In this document: positions 34,604 to 45,063 of the stretch, piece by piece
Position numbering within the stretch: the first letter of the stretch is position 1
Layout: the number at the start of each line of letters is the position of its first letter
Origin: Deuterostichococcus epilithicus
Lineage: Eukaryota; Chlorophyta; Trebouxiophyceae; Prasiolales; Stichococcaceae
DNA: 64,000 nucleotides
NCBI GenBank assembly: GCA_033439295.1
Contig: JAVTLE010000004.1
Span: 1,612,012 to 1,676,011 of the forward strand
Reading direction: 5' to 3'
Notes under the pieces: model-generated
What the model saw: the letters and a program-made list of their open reading frames with translations, nothing else
Told to the model about the DNA's origin: nothing
The model's database searches: none
Made by a program: the position numbers and the translations under genes

Positions 34604-37600
34604 ATGCGGTGGCGCGGCTGCGTGGCACTGTTGTCCTTGCTTGCTGTGGCTGCTGCCCCAGCCATGTCAGCGGAGGAGGACGCTGGCGGTGATGCAACCA
34701 GCATGCTGCTGACCGACGCTGCGCAGGTGGGGTTGTCCTTTGCAGAGTCACCGCAAACTGTCCCCATGGTGTGACCACCTTCCTGTTGGTGACCAGAACC
34801 ATCCGAGGCGTTGCGTAAGAGATATCGCATTTCGTGACAACATGCAGTGAGCACCCAACCACGCAACAACATGCATGTGCAACCCATGACCATGCAGGTC
34901 CAATCTGCCCCTTCTCCGCTGCTTTTGGTCTGTGGTTGCTTCCTTTGTTGGTCTGTGGTTGCTTCCTTTGTGCTGAACCTGTGTTGTGCTTCACGCAGCT
35001 CACGGGCAGCAGGCGGATGCTGACGTCCACAGCAGCCATCCGCATGCAGCTGCGCGCCAAGCCCACGAGGCGGCGGGGGCGGCCAACAAAGAAGCCCACA
35101 AAGCGGCGGCGGCCCACTCGGCGGCCCGCTCAGAAGCGCAAACCGACGCGCAAGCCGACACGCAAGCGCAAGCCCACACGCAAGCCGACGCGTAAGCCCA
35201 CGCGGGCGCCGACGGCAAGCGGTCCCATCGTTGGGCGTTGCGGCATCAGCGCATGCTTTCTACTGGACCAGTCGGAGAGCATGGATGCTAACCAGTGGGC
35301 TCAGGAGCAGGCCTTTGTGATCGCGGCCGTCAACGAGATCGCCCAGCGCTCTGACCGCACCAGCGTGTACGTTCCTTCGCCTGCCATTCTCGCAGCTGCG
35401 GCTGCATTTGATGATTCCTCTGCCTGCTCTGCCGATGGTGTGCCACGCTGTGGCACGTCAATTCTGGAGCGGTCTTCATGCAGCCACAGCTTTGGGCTAG
35501 TTTTCACGTCTTTAAACTTCAGGTACACAGCCGCCAAATTCGACAGCCAAGTGCAGGGCGTCGTGACAACGCTGACGAGGGACACGAACGCCTTCCAAAC
35601 GAAGGTGCGAGCCGTGGCGTCTCAGCGCTTGATCGTTGCACCAACCTGCTTGAAAGACCTGCATGGTGCTGAGAGTGCAGCAGAACCTGGAGGCCAGGTC
35701 CTGCTCGGCAGCCCCTCTGTGTGTTGACCCCGCTGGTCTGCTCTGCCGCTGCACCGCCGCTGATGGGTGCTGGCATCCCGCGGCGCGGCAGAGCGACTGC
35801 TACAGCTCCCCACCGCCCTGCTGCCGTGGCGCACCATGTCGGCTTGTGCTCATCCTGAAATCCCATCAAACCCCCAACGAAGGGACCCACCCCACTCCCC
35901 GGCCGCAGGTGTCAACGGCGAAGCAAAACAAGGGCGGCACCTACACCGCTGCAGGCCTGGAGTACTGCCGCGTGCTGCTAAGAAATGCCGACCCCCGGGC
36001 GCCGCGCGTGGTCATCCTCACCACCGATGGCCACCCCACCCTGTGAGCGCTCCCGGCCCTTTATAGACAACCCACCCTCTCTAATTAGGCTGCCAGCCGT
36101 AGGGGGCTACGAAACTGAGCCAGGATCGACTTTGCGGCAAGGTGAAAGTGGTGAGTAGAAATAGCAAAGCAACGACAGGCAGCAACGCTCCACCTGCCTG
36201 CTGGCTGTTTTGTGCGCAGTCCAGATGGCGCTACGTCATGCCAGGGGTTGTATCATTGTATTCCACACGCAGCATTATAGGCACCAGCAGCCGCACTCAC
36301 CGCGAGCCACCCTGGGCGCTACGTCGCTCGTGGCCCCCGCATGTCGGCGACATGAGCCTTGCGTGCCGCCTGCCGTTGGCATCATGACGCAGGAACTTCA
36401 GCGAGGTGTGGGCAGACCGGCTGTCGCCAGACGCATGCCTTGTGGGCGCTGCGAAACTGACCGGGGCCAAGTCTGCCGCAGGCCGGCCACGGGACCAGAG
36501 GCGGCGTCGCTGTCGACGGCGGCGCTGCTCAAGGACGAAGGCATCAGCATTTTCGCCGTCGGCGTCAAGGACAACCCGCAGCAAAATGACACGGTGCTGA
36601 ACCCGGGGCTGCTGCGCGGCATCGCCAGCCAGGACAGCTTCTACTTTGCGGTCAACGACTTTGCGAGCCTGGCGGCCGCAGTCAACAAGATCGTGCCCAG
36701 TATCTGCACCGGTGCGCGCCGAAACTGCAATGGTAACTCGCTCGCATGCCTGGCGTTGACCCCAAGGCATGCTGACTGCATTCTCCACCAACACCTCTTG
36801 CACCAGCAGGGGTTACGCCACCAGCTCCCCACGCGACCCTCGGACTCTCTTGCCTCTGACCGAAGCCCTCTGCCTTGCAGTGCCGGTCGATCCCAGCTAT
36901 CCGGTGCGGCCGCCCAGCCCGCCGCCACCGCCCCCGCCGCCCAGCCCGCCGCCGCCGCCCCCGCCGTTCCTGCGCACCTGCCCTGCCGGCTCGCTGTCCG
37001 CGACCTTTGATGACCTGAACAGCACTTTCGACGGGTGAGCGACCCCTGATCAGGCGGCTGGCTGGATGAGTGAGGCTGGAGAGATTTGGCCGCGGCCGCG
37101 GCAGCGGAAGGCCAGTAGACGGCCCGGCAGAGTGGCAGAGCACTGCAGGTCCAGACATCTGCCGCACATGGAGTTGAGGGTTGGTGCGCAGCTGCTCGCA
37201 CAGCTCCAAGGCACTGCACTACTTCGTGCTGAGCTACGCATGCGACATGTGGGCATGTGTGCGCCGCAGAGCCATACCGGTGCCGACAAACTACCTGAAC
37301 CCCTCACTCGACTGGAGCAACTGGAATGTGTGGGACGCCGTTGGCTACCAGGCCATCGTGCCGACCAGCGGCTTCGCTACTGGCGTTGTGTCGCCCCGCA
37401 ACGTCGGCTGGTCAAATTACGCCCAGGTGCGGCATCTTCGCAGAAAAGATTCTTCGACTGGACGACGCATGGTGCTGGCGCCAAGGGTGCTGTGTGCCGT
37501 TGCTGCCAGCGCAGTGCCCGCTGCAGCACATCATCCCAGTGCAGCCCCGCGGTCATGCTTCACAAAGCTGTTCCCACAGGCCATGCGTCCCAGCGGTGGA

Positions 37601-38461
37601 GAAGGGCCAACGGAGAAGGGCAGAGAACGAGCGAAGGACATCTGGCAAATGGCAGAGACTGTCTGTGCGTGCCCTGCACATCTAACCATACTTGAACCTG
37701 CGCTTCCCTGAATGCAGCCGGCGTACATCTCGGCGTCCGGTGGCGCCACTTTCGACCTGAACTTCATGTACGGCACCGCCGGCTTCCCTGAGGCGTCCCC
37801 GCTGGACTTCAACGTCACCGGCTTTATCGGAAACACGCAGGTGGGCCTTTTTTTGTTTTATCTTTCTCGCTGCCACATTGCAGCTGACATAGCGTGTCAG
37901 GGTGAGCTGCAGCGCATGCAGGCAGGTTGAAGTCCAGCTCGGATGGTCTGGCGAATCTCAATTGGCATGTCCCTCTGGCGGGACGGCACCTGGTAAGACC
38001 TTAAAGCGTGCAGGGTTGTCCTTCCACATCGCTGCAGGTCCACACACGAAGTACGGTCCTTGGACCGCCGATTGGCAAGTGATGGAGACACTTCTGAGAC
38101 ACGTTGGTGCCGCATGGCGCAGGTGGCATTTGCGCAGCTCAGGGTGGGCGCTGCGGGGCCGTCATTCCTGCAGTTGCCGGCAACCTTCACCCGCCTGACC
38201 CAGATCAAAGTGGTGCGCATTGCTGCAGACGCTTCATTCGTTGCCGCTGGCGATGTCGAGCACCAGATGCTGTGCTCTTTGCAAGGTCTGCTACGTCTCT
38301 TGTGGCGAGGTCGTTCCTCGAAAAGCAACAAATAGGTTACGTTACTGGCGCTGCCGCTTGCGCAGGTAACGCAGGACCCGGCGCAGCTGGCCAATTTTTC
38401 CACAAAGGCACAGCTTATCGTGGACAACATGTGCCTGACGGTCAATGGCGCGCCGGCGTGA
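34604..38461 (+). CDS. secreted single-vWA protein with basic Pro-Thr tract, polyproline spacer and C-terminal wall-type domain
   Basis: Exons: 34604-34726, 34999-35366, 35523-35604, 35909-36042, 36482-36711, 36881-37034, 37270-37426, 37718-37840, 38123-38212, 38366-38461; phases close to 518 aa. Residues 1-25 are a signal peptide (CVALLSLLAVAAAPAMS). Residues 62-110 are about 16 Lys/Arg-Pro-Thr units, strongly cationic. The vWA domain (about 120-312) has an intact MIDAS D131-QSES and TTDGHPT. Residues ~323-341 are Ser-Pro and polyproline, as in hydroxyproline-rich algal wall proteins. The C-terminal domain (WSNWNVW...SGFATGVVSPRNVGW...FLQLPATF...LIVDNMCL) matches that of the three-vWA protein (SGYAQGVVSPNNV...VVIDNMGL), with equivalent exon phases. 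A structural or adhesive wall role is inferred. Confidence 0.85.
34925..34970 (+). repeat. 23-bp perfect tandem duplication
   Basis: Two identical 23-base units (34925-34947 and 34948-34970) in the first intron of the single-vWA gene. Confidence 0.92.
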
Positions 38462-38491
38462 GGCTCGCGAGGCGGCGGAAAGGAATGAGGA

Positions 38492-38549
38492 AGAGGCTCC
38501 GCAGAATGGGACTTGAAAGCAGAGGCTCCGCAGAATGGGACTTGAAAGC
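38492..38549 (+). repeat. 29-bp perfect tandem duplication
   Basis: Two identical 29-base units (38492-38520, 38521-38549) just after the stop of the single-vWA gene, probably in its 3' UTR. Confidence 0.92.
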
Positions 38550-39276
38550 AGACACAGCAGCGGCATCGCACTCGGGGCAGCGCCAGGCGATTGTTGCCAG
38601 CTTCACAAATACGCACTGCTGCAACATCGGTGGCTGCTGCGGCCTTCTGCTGCCGGGGCCAGCCATGGCGTGCCAGCCAGCAGGCGGCTTTGGCTCGTCG
38701 TCAGCAGGGGCTGCGGTGCTGGCCAGCCTCGCACTAGACGGAATTGCAATGCAGATTGGCTTCGAGCTGTGCGTCTGAGTCTCATGCTGCCGCATGCCGC
38801 TCGACTTGTCGTACCCAATGATTTTGTCAGGCAGTCTCTGATCTCGTATACCTACCTAGAGCAGCAACTGGCAGCATGCAACTTTGCATACTGGTCCAAG
38901 TTGGGGCCACGAAATGCTGTGCAGATGCTAGGTAGGTTGAGCGCAATTTATTGCCAACTGAATGAATTTGGGGTCGGTTTGAACCTCGGTGCTGTGCATT
39001 TTGGGATCGCGACTGCAGGGGTGAACCATCCGGAAGACACAGCTAGCTGATCGGGCTCTTGCAGAAGTCCGGACGCACGTGCCCTGCATGAAATATGCCA
39101 GCCTTCATGCCAGCGGCACGCCATGCCATGTGGCCGGCACTGCCGCCACCACAGCCGCCACTCGTCTCCATCTGTCGCTCCATTCAATGGTGCGGCTCCA
39201 CCAGCAGCTGGCCAAAAGCGCTGGCTGAATGCTGCCGCGGTGTTGTCCCTCAAATCGTCCGACATCGCCCATGACG
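38550..39276. other. convergent intergenic region
   Basis: Between the ends of the single-vWA and MTA/SAH nucleosidase genes. Nothing recognised apart from the tandem duplication immediately before it. Confidence 0.45.
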
Positions 39277-41978
39277 TCACAGCTCGGCGACTGTCTTGCC
39301 AGCAACGAACTCGAGCACCTGCGGCGTCGCAGTAGCAGGTCTGGACTGCTGCGCTACCTGTCAGCATTGCAGGGCTGCTGAATGAGCTCCTGCACCGCGT
39401 ACTACTTCAAACAGCATCGTCACCCAGCCACCAGATGTGGGATCCCCACCGATGCTTAGACAGGGCTCGGGCAAGCTCGACCGGGATAGAGAACGAAACG
39501 GAGATTCATTCATGCCGCACCTGCGGGAGCTTATCCTGCAGCGAGTGCGCCGCCGCCGCCAGGTTCTCCAGAAACTCCTCGTTGGTTGGCCGGTCGCCTG
39601 CAGGCATTGCAGCAGTGCACATCGGCACCCGCCTTGACGGCGGCACCGCGCACCGGCTGATTAGACAGACGCACAGCTTGCATGCGCACTGGAACAGGCG
39701 ACCGTGTGCAGGTCGAGCATGACCGGAAACATATTGGGGCGGATGCCCACGGGTCTGCTGCTGGGAGCAGCAAGCGTCCAGACATGTGCACGGCCAGTCA
39801 GCCACACCGACTTGCGCGCTTGTTCACAGGCGCCTCAAATGGCTGATCCAAATCCTGCGGCTGATGTAGGTGGACGACATCTGCCGCCAGCGACTCCCTG
39901 CCACCAGCCCGGCCTGGAAGTTGTCGGCGAGTGCCAATGATGCCAACGATGACCTCCCTTGCAAAAACGAAGCAGCTGACCGTGTGAGCAGCAACTGATG
40001 CAGCCCACCGTCCACGATGTCGGTGATGGCCTTGAGCGCGAACATGGGCGTGCCAAACAGGTGCGCCGCCCACGCGATGGACGCGGCTTCCATTTCCTTG
40101 ACGGCCACTCCGTGCTGCTCCATGCTCTCCAGGTCCTCTTTGGTGAAGCCCAGGCTGTTGCCGCTGGAAACGATGCCCTCCTGCGCAAGGAAGCAACAGA
40201 GAATTTCATACACGGTTTGGTAGATGATCTCTTGCACCCTGACCAGGCTGCTTCGTGCTGCTCCCTCCGCTCCACGTCCTCCCTGGTAAAGTCCTGGCCG
40301 CTGCCGCTGGACAGGACGCCCTCTTGCGCAGGGAAGCAGGTGGGAACAGGGGCTTGAGCGGGCTGGTCCAGGCTGCTGCCACTCGACGCCCCGCCCGCCT
40401 GCAGGTTGCTGCAGCCCGTGCAGCTCCAGCTCACGATCTGGTGACCATCGCTGATTGCAGGGCAGCCTGGTGCTGCCATTGCGCCGGCCGGACACGCCAG
40501 TTCCCGCTGAGTTTGGAGCTCCTCGAAGGGGGTGGGAGGTGCAGCGGGCGCACAGCGGGCTCGGCAGAGTCCTGCAGCGTGCGGAGTTTAGGGTTTAGGG
40601 GCTCGCACCTTCAGGCCGAGGGCGGACGTCAGGTTGGGCGCCGGCACGTTGTCGTAGGCGCCAATGCCGTACGTGTCGAAGCCCTGCACCGCAGCAGCTT
40701 TCGGCAGGTGTCAGCGGTCAGGCTTCGGAAACCAACTAGCTCAGCGCCCTGCAGTAATGGCGCAGCTTGGCAATCGCAACATGGCTCCTGCTCACGAACA
40801 GGCAGCGCCGCTGCATGCACGACTCGTGCGATGCATGATGCCCTCCAGCCAATTTAGCAACCCAGAACCCTGTGCTGATGCTGACGGCACTCAACGGAGT
40901 ATCACAGCGATGCGCTGCGCTCACTGATGGACGAATTCGCACTGATGACGGTTCCATCAGGCAACACTGAAGCCCATTGCAGTGATGGACCCCATACGCT
41001 CAGCAGCAGACTGACCAGGACAGGGATCCGCCGGGCGTGATGCATCACGGCCCTGCCAGTTTGCCGTCCCAAGATATCCAGCACCTATCAGAAGTGCACG
41101 TCTGCGCAGAGTCTCGACCTGCCGCTCACCGGGATGGGGATGCGCCGGTCGTGGTGCATCACGGCCTTGCTCACGTACACGTCGCCGATGGCGCCGCCGC
41201 GGGCCTTGAACCCGCCGGCGGTGCCGGCGCTGATCAACAGGTCCGGGCTGAACGTCTGGAGCGCCAGGTAGGTCGTCAGCGCCGCCGGCACGGTGCCAAT
41301 TTGGTCCACGTTGTGGATGGAGCACTTGCCTGCGCGTCAGAGAAGCGGCAGCCTCAGAAGCTGCGCTGCAAAGTCGAAAGTAGACCACCAGAATCTTCAC
41401 TGCACCCGGAAGTACGCCGGCGCCGGTAGTGCGGTGCCTATCTGGTCCGTATTATGGACGGAGTGGTCTTGCCTGTCTAACCAGAAGGTCCCTCAGATCG
41501 ACCACTACGCCTGGACCTTGAAGCAATGTGAGGTCAACGATGCTATGGGCAGCACGCTGTCAGCGCCGCCGGCATGGCAGCCGTATGACTACGTTGTATT
41601 CTGAAGCACCCTGTCCGCAAAAGAGCGGGACTCCCTCCTGACCACCATTGGTGCTTGACACAGCACATTTTCAGGAGTTTGGGGCAAGACTGGCAGGCCC
41701 TGACAGACCGCGAGTGGTCCCATGAAGCGGCAACACCAAGAACTGCGTGCCGTGCAGTGGCTGGACCTGTGCAACCATCTGGCTACCAGTCGGTTGTGGA
41801 AACAAACTTGCACGTGCTGCGCACCATTGCACACGATGTGGAGGTCCAGGCCGAAGGCTTCGCCCGAGAAGGTCACGCAGGGCGCGGGAGACGCAATTGC
41901 GGGCGGGTCGTCCCGCTGCAGGCCCAGCCTCTTCAGCAGCGGTTGCGCCTCCGCCTCCATCGCTGTCACAGCCCACAT
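39277..41978 (-). CDS. MTN: 5'-methylthioadenosine/S-adenosylhomocysteine nucleosidase, plant type
   Basis: Cleaves MTA to adenine and methylthioribose in the methionine (Yang) cycle; cytosolic. Minus-strand exons: 41978-41825, 41329-41130, 40683-40609, 40180-40009, 39597-39521, 39318-39277; phases close to 239 aa, the family size. Signatures: AVTAMEAEAQPLLKRL at the N-terminus (acid in the position of E. coli Glu12), QIGTVPAALTTY, LLISAGTAGGFKARG, HHDRRIPIP, the catalytic KEMEAAS (E174) and KAITDIVDG (D197), then RPTNEEFLENLAAA as in plant MTN. A short upstream coding exon cannot be excluded, but MWAV begins directly at the first core strand. Introns carry several diverged copies of exon edges (see separate entries). 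Confidence 0.9.
40252..40331 (-). repeat. diverged copy of the 5' part of MTN exon 4
   Basis: Reads EGVLSSGSGQDFTREDVE where exon 4 (from 40180) has EGIVSSGNSLGFTKEDLE, with a CAAG/CAGG acceptor context kept. About 75 percent identical by eye; lacks the catalytic part of the exon. Lies upstream of the intact exon. Confidence 0.75.
40585..40601 (+). repeat. short TTTAGGG telomere-like motif
   Basis: Two TTTAGGG units plus a trailing G inside an MTN intron. The heptamer is the plant/green-algal telomere unit; two copies may be chance. Confidence 0.5.
41012..41057 (-). repeat. diverged copy of the 3' edge of MTN exon 2 with donor
   Basis: Codes AVMHHARRIPVL followed by GT, against AVMHHDRRIPIP|GT at the true exon end (41130). 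Lies downstream of that exon in the intron. Confidence 0.78.
41430..41476 (-). repeat. diverged copy of the 5' edge of MTN exon 2
   Basis: Resembles 41290-41333 (start of exon 2, GKCSIHNVDQIGTVP) but with frame-spoiling differences; lies upstream of the intact exon in the intron. Confidence 0.6.
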
Positions 41979-43801
41979 GTTGAACTGTCAAAGCGCTTGC
42001 AGTGAGGAGCGCGGCTCCCGCACAGCGGCCCGCTTGGAGCTAGCATGCAGCGCAACGTGCATGTGACTACGCTGCATCTGGGAGCTGTAGAACTGACACG
42101 GACAAGGATATCCAGGCAGGAAAGCTAACGCACCTATGATGACGGCCACGCGCTGGATGGGCCGATGCGCAGAGCTGTCTGTTGTGCTCGCCATCCTAGC
42201 CAATTCAAGCGGCCTGGAAGAGCGGCCCACTGCAATGTACGATCTCCCCTCTGCAACGGCAGCGCTGCTGTTTCGCAGTATGCGGCAAGAATGTGCTTGA
42301 TCCTTCAGCAATGCTGCGTGTGGACCCGAGATGAGGTGCCGGCGGATCGCGGCTAGCATGCAGCGGGTGCTGCGGTGCTTTTTGTCCACGCGAGTCTCGG
42401 TCTCCTCTTGTTAAGGTGCGAGTTTGAGTGGACTGATGCAAGATCGCCATTGATGAGCATATACGCATGTGCATGCACGTGCTCCCACTGGCGCTCAAAG
42501 AGCGAGTGCAGCCAGAGACCATGCCATGACAAAGCCCTGCACATGTTGTAACCCTGCACACCAGCTGATACACGCACGGCGTTCTGGAAAGGGCACCGCT
42601 TCTTTGGGCCAGCATCAGGGGGTTCAATGATGCGCGGCAGCCGCTGCGCCTGTGAGTTGCAGCTCCATGCGGCTGACTGGACTTGAATACAAAAGCTGAA
42701 TGTCCTAGCTGTGCAAGACCATCCACGAAAAAATACAGACATTTGCACCAGATTTAAAAACGCATGCGTCCCCTGCATTGGCAGCGCTTGCCCATCATCA
42801 CTTTCTGCAGACAGACTCCAGGGTCTACTGATTGAGCTTGGCGGTGAGGAGCGACCTCAAAGAACTATGGTTCCGTCGCACTGCCTCCTGCAAAGCCTGT
42901 TGTCAGGAAATGAGCTGAGCACACACCTGCCTTGACGCCGCCTGTGTTTGTTTGCAGGGCGGCGGGTGGAGCGATTTCATTTAGCGTCCAGACAAGCTCG
43001 GTGGGGCCACACAGTGAAACTCGTACGGATCAGAGTAACACCCAGCATTCTTGAGAAGCGCATAAATAAAAACACTGCCCCAGACAAGTGAGCGGCATCG
43101 CGGAACCTCGCACTAGTGCACACAACATGCCCTTCCAGCACGGTCGCCAAGACAGGAAAGAAAAGCCAATCCGATGGCAAGTACGCTTGAATTTAATAGT
43201 TTCGTCTTCAAGATGCCATAATGCGCGCTGCCCGGCGATGCGCTGAATGCAAGCGTCGGCCTGGACATAATTGGTGAACGGAAGTCTGACTCTCATCCCT
43301 GATGCTGGTTGAGGATGCCCAGGCCTTGATATCTCAGTATTGACACGACGCTGCTGCTGTTGCTGCCGTCACAGCCGCCGCCGCCGCCGCCGCTGCTGTC
43401 TGTTAAACAGCTGTATGTGATGCTCGTCAGGTGCGCGTTTTTGACACCACCGCCGCTGCGAGGCTCAGTTTCCCAGCATAGGGAACCCTGCAGGCGCGCA
43501 TCAACAACAGGTACAGGTCGGTTTACATGCAGCAGCTGCAAATGACTTCATCTGCTCAACAGTCTACAGTACGCTCATCTTCTACTTCCAACAGCACAAG
43601 CGAGCAGGCGACGAACTGCATGCATATATGATGGATAGCTGCATTACATGGCGTACTCATGCACATGCAGGATATCGAGACCAGGCTGAGAGCTCGAGGA
43701 GCGACGAAGGTATTCCAGCATCAGGTCATCTGGCGCACGCACAAGCAATACATGCGATGTGGGCTTGCCTGTTCTTACGGCTACGCGTCAGTGACCACGA
43801 A
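41979..43801. other. no gene recognised
   Basis: Upstream of MTN and downstream of the exon at 43802-44143. Lower GC than neighbours, stop-rich in all frames apart from short open frames without signatures. Confidence 0.45.
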
Positions 43802-44143
43802 TCAATGATGACAAAGCAGAACTGACACGCTCAACAGCCTGGCAAGAACAGCTGCAAGTGCAGCCTGCAAAAGAATGGAGGCCAGAATTACAAGCTTTGG
43901 TATGAGGCCGCACCGCTGGACGACGTCGCCCAGGTCTGCCTCCGGGCGCAGCAGGCGCACCCCCGAGGCACGGAAAGAGACGGTGTAGCGGCCGCTTGGC
44001 AGCGTGCGATTTAGGTAGGGCTGCAGGTCGATCTGCGCTGTGTAGCGCACGTTGAATTCCGAGCGGAAGAGGCCGCTGGCGTTGATCGCCTCCAGCACTG
44101 TGTTGCAGGGCCTGATGTCGCCGTCAGTGTTCACGAACTCGAC
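43802..44143 (-). CDS. last exon of an unrecognised membrane protein
   Basis: A 114-codon phase-0 exon after an acceptor (CTTCCAG), ending in TGA. It encodes a beta-rich segment with two N-glycosylation sequons (NAS, NRT) and ends in a single hydrophobic span (PKLVILASILLQAALAAVLA) and a short tail. This suggests a lumenal or extracellular domain anchored at the C-terminus. Upstream exons should lie between 44144 and 45063 but none could be established; a candidate open frame at 44445-44786 is unsupported. No family recognised. Confidence 0.45.
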   Translation of the reverse strand, partial: VEFVNTDGDIRPCNTVLEAINASGLFRSEFNVRYTAQIDLQPYLNRTLPSGRYTVSFRASGVRLLRPEADLGDVVQRCGLIPKLVILASILLQAALAAVLARLLSVSVLLCHH

Positions 44144-45063
44144 CTGGAAGCACATCACCGCATGCGTGTGAGACAGCGCTCACATTATCACAGGGCAGCA
44201 CATCAGTGCGGAAGGAGCAACACAGATATGCATGATTAAACAGACCTGCAACAAGTTCTGATGTACCAGCATTCTAGCTGCTGTTGCTGGTTTGTGCTTA
44301 AGCGAGATCTGCAGCGATGTAAGCTTTTGAAGTCCAGTCCGCCTCTTATCGCAGCTGCTGATGAGTGGTACTTTTGACCCGTCCAAGGCTCGTTGGGGGT
44401 GCGGCCTGCCTGTCTAGGGTGTGAAAGCAAAGCCAAGCTCGCTGTCATATAGTATCACAGTGATCGTCGCGGTCAGCTGCGTCCCTGCGATCATAATTCA
44501 ATGCAGCGGCATTGCCGCTTTCGAAAAAAGCCGGCGGAAACGGGTTGAACTGCGAGCACTTGCGTAACGTAGGTTGTGATCGATCGTTTCTGGGTGCACA
44601 TCGCCGCTTCACGGTGACCGGCCGCGGAGGCGTCGAGGAGGATGTCCTGAGGAGTCTTTCTGCCGGAGCTCGTCTGTTGCGTGGCTCTGCTTGCACGAAG
44701 ATTGCAAGGTCACACGCTCCAAGGAAAGTCAGCACGCTGGGACTGTTCAATCCACGCACGACAAAGGAGAAAGACAGCATTGACACAGAGTTCCCTTCTG
44801 CAATATCAAGATAAAATTGCCTGACTAGGCAAGATGCTCACTTGCACTGCTTGCTTGCTGTCGTCTTCTGTGTGTGAGAGTATATGCTTTCACTTGCAGC
44901 CATCAAAGTGACTACAGTGGTTTTAAGGCCATCCAGCTGCAAAACTGGCGATCTCTCCATTACAGCAGGCGACATCAGTTTTGTGATTCACAGCTATCGC
45001 TTGCTGCTGCAGATGTGATGTCTGACCGCAGAGTGCCTGCACCGCGCCGCCTCATGGGCAGCA
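44144..45063. other. unresolved stretch, probably 5' exons of the preceding gene and MCU 3' UTR
   Basis: No coding segment with a family signature was found. It must contain the start of the membrane-protein gene unless that gene is truncated. Confidence 0.4.

Noticed and set aside
40585-40601. Interstitial telomere or chromosome-fusion scar
   Set aside because: Only two heptamers inside an intron of an intact gene; too short to claim.
44445-44786. Minus-strand open frame as first exon of the membrane protein ending at 43802
   Set aside because: The hydrophobic start looks weakly like a signal peptide, but no donor in matching phase or conserved segment supports the join.
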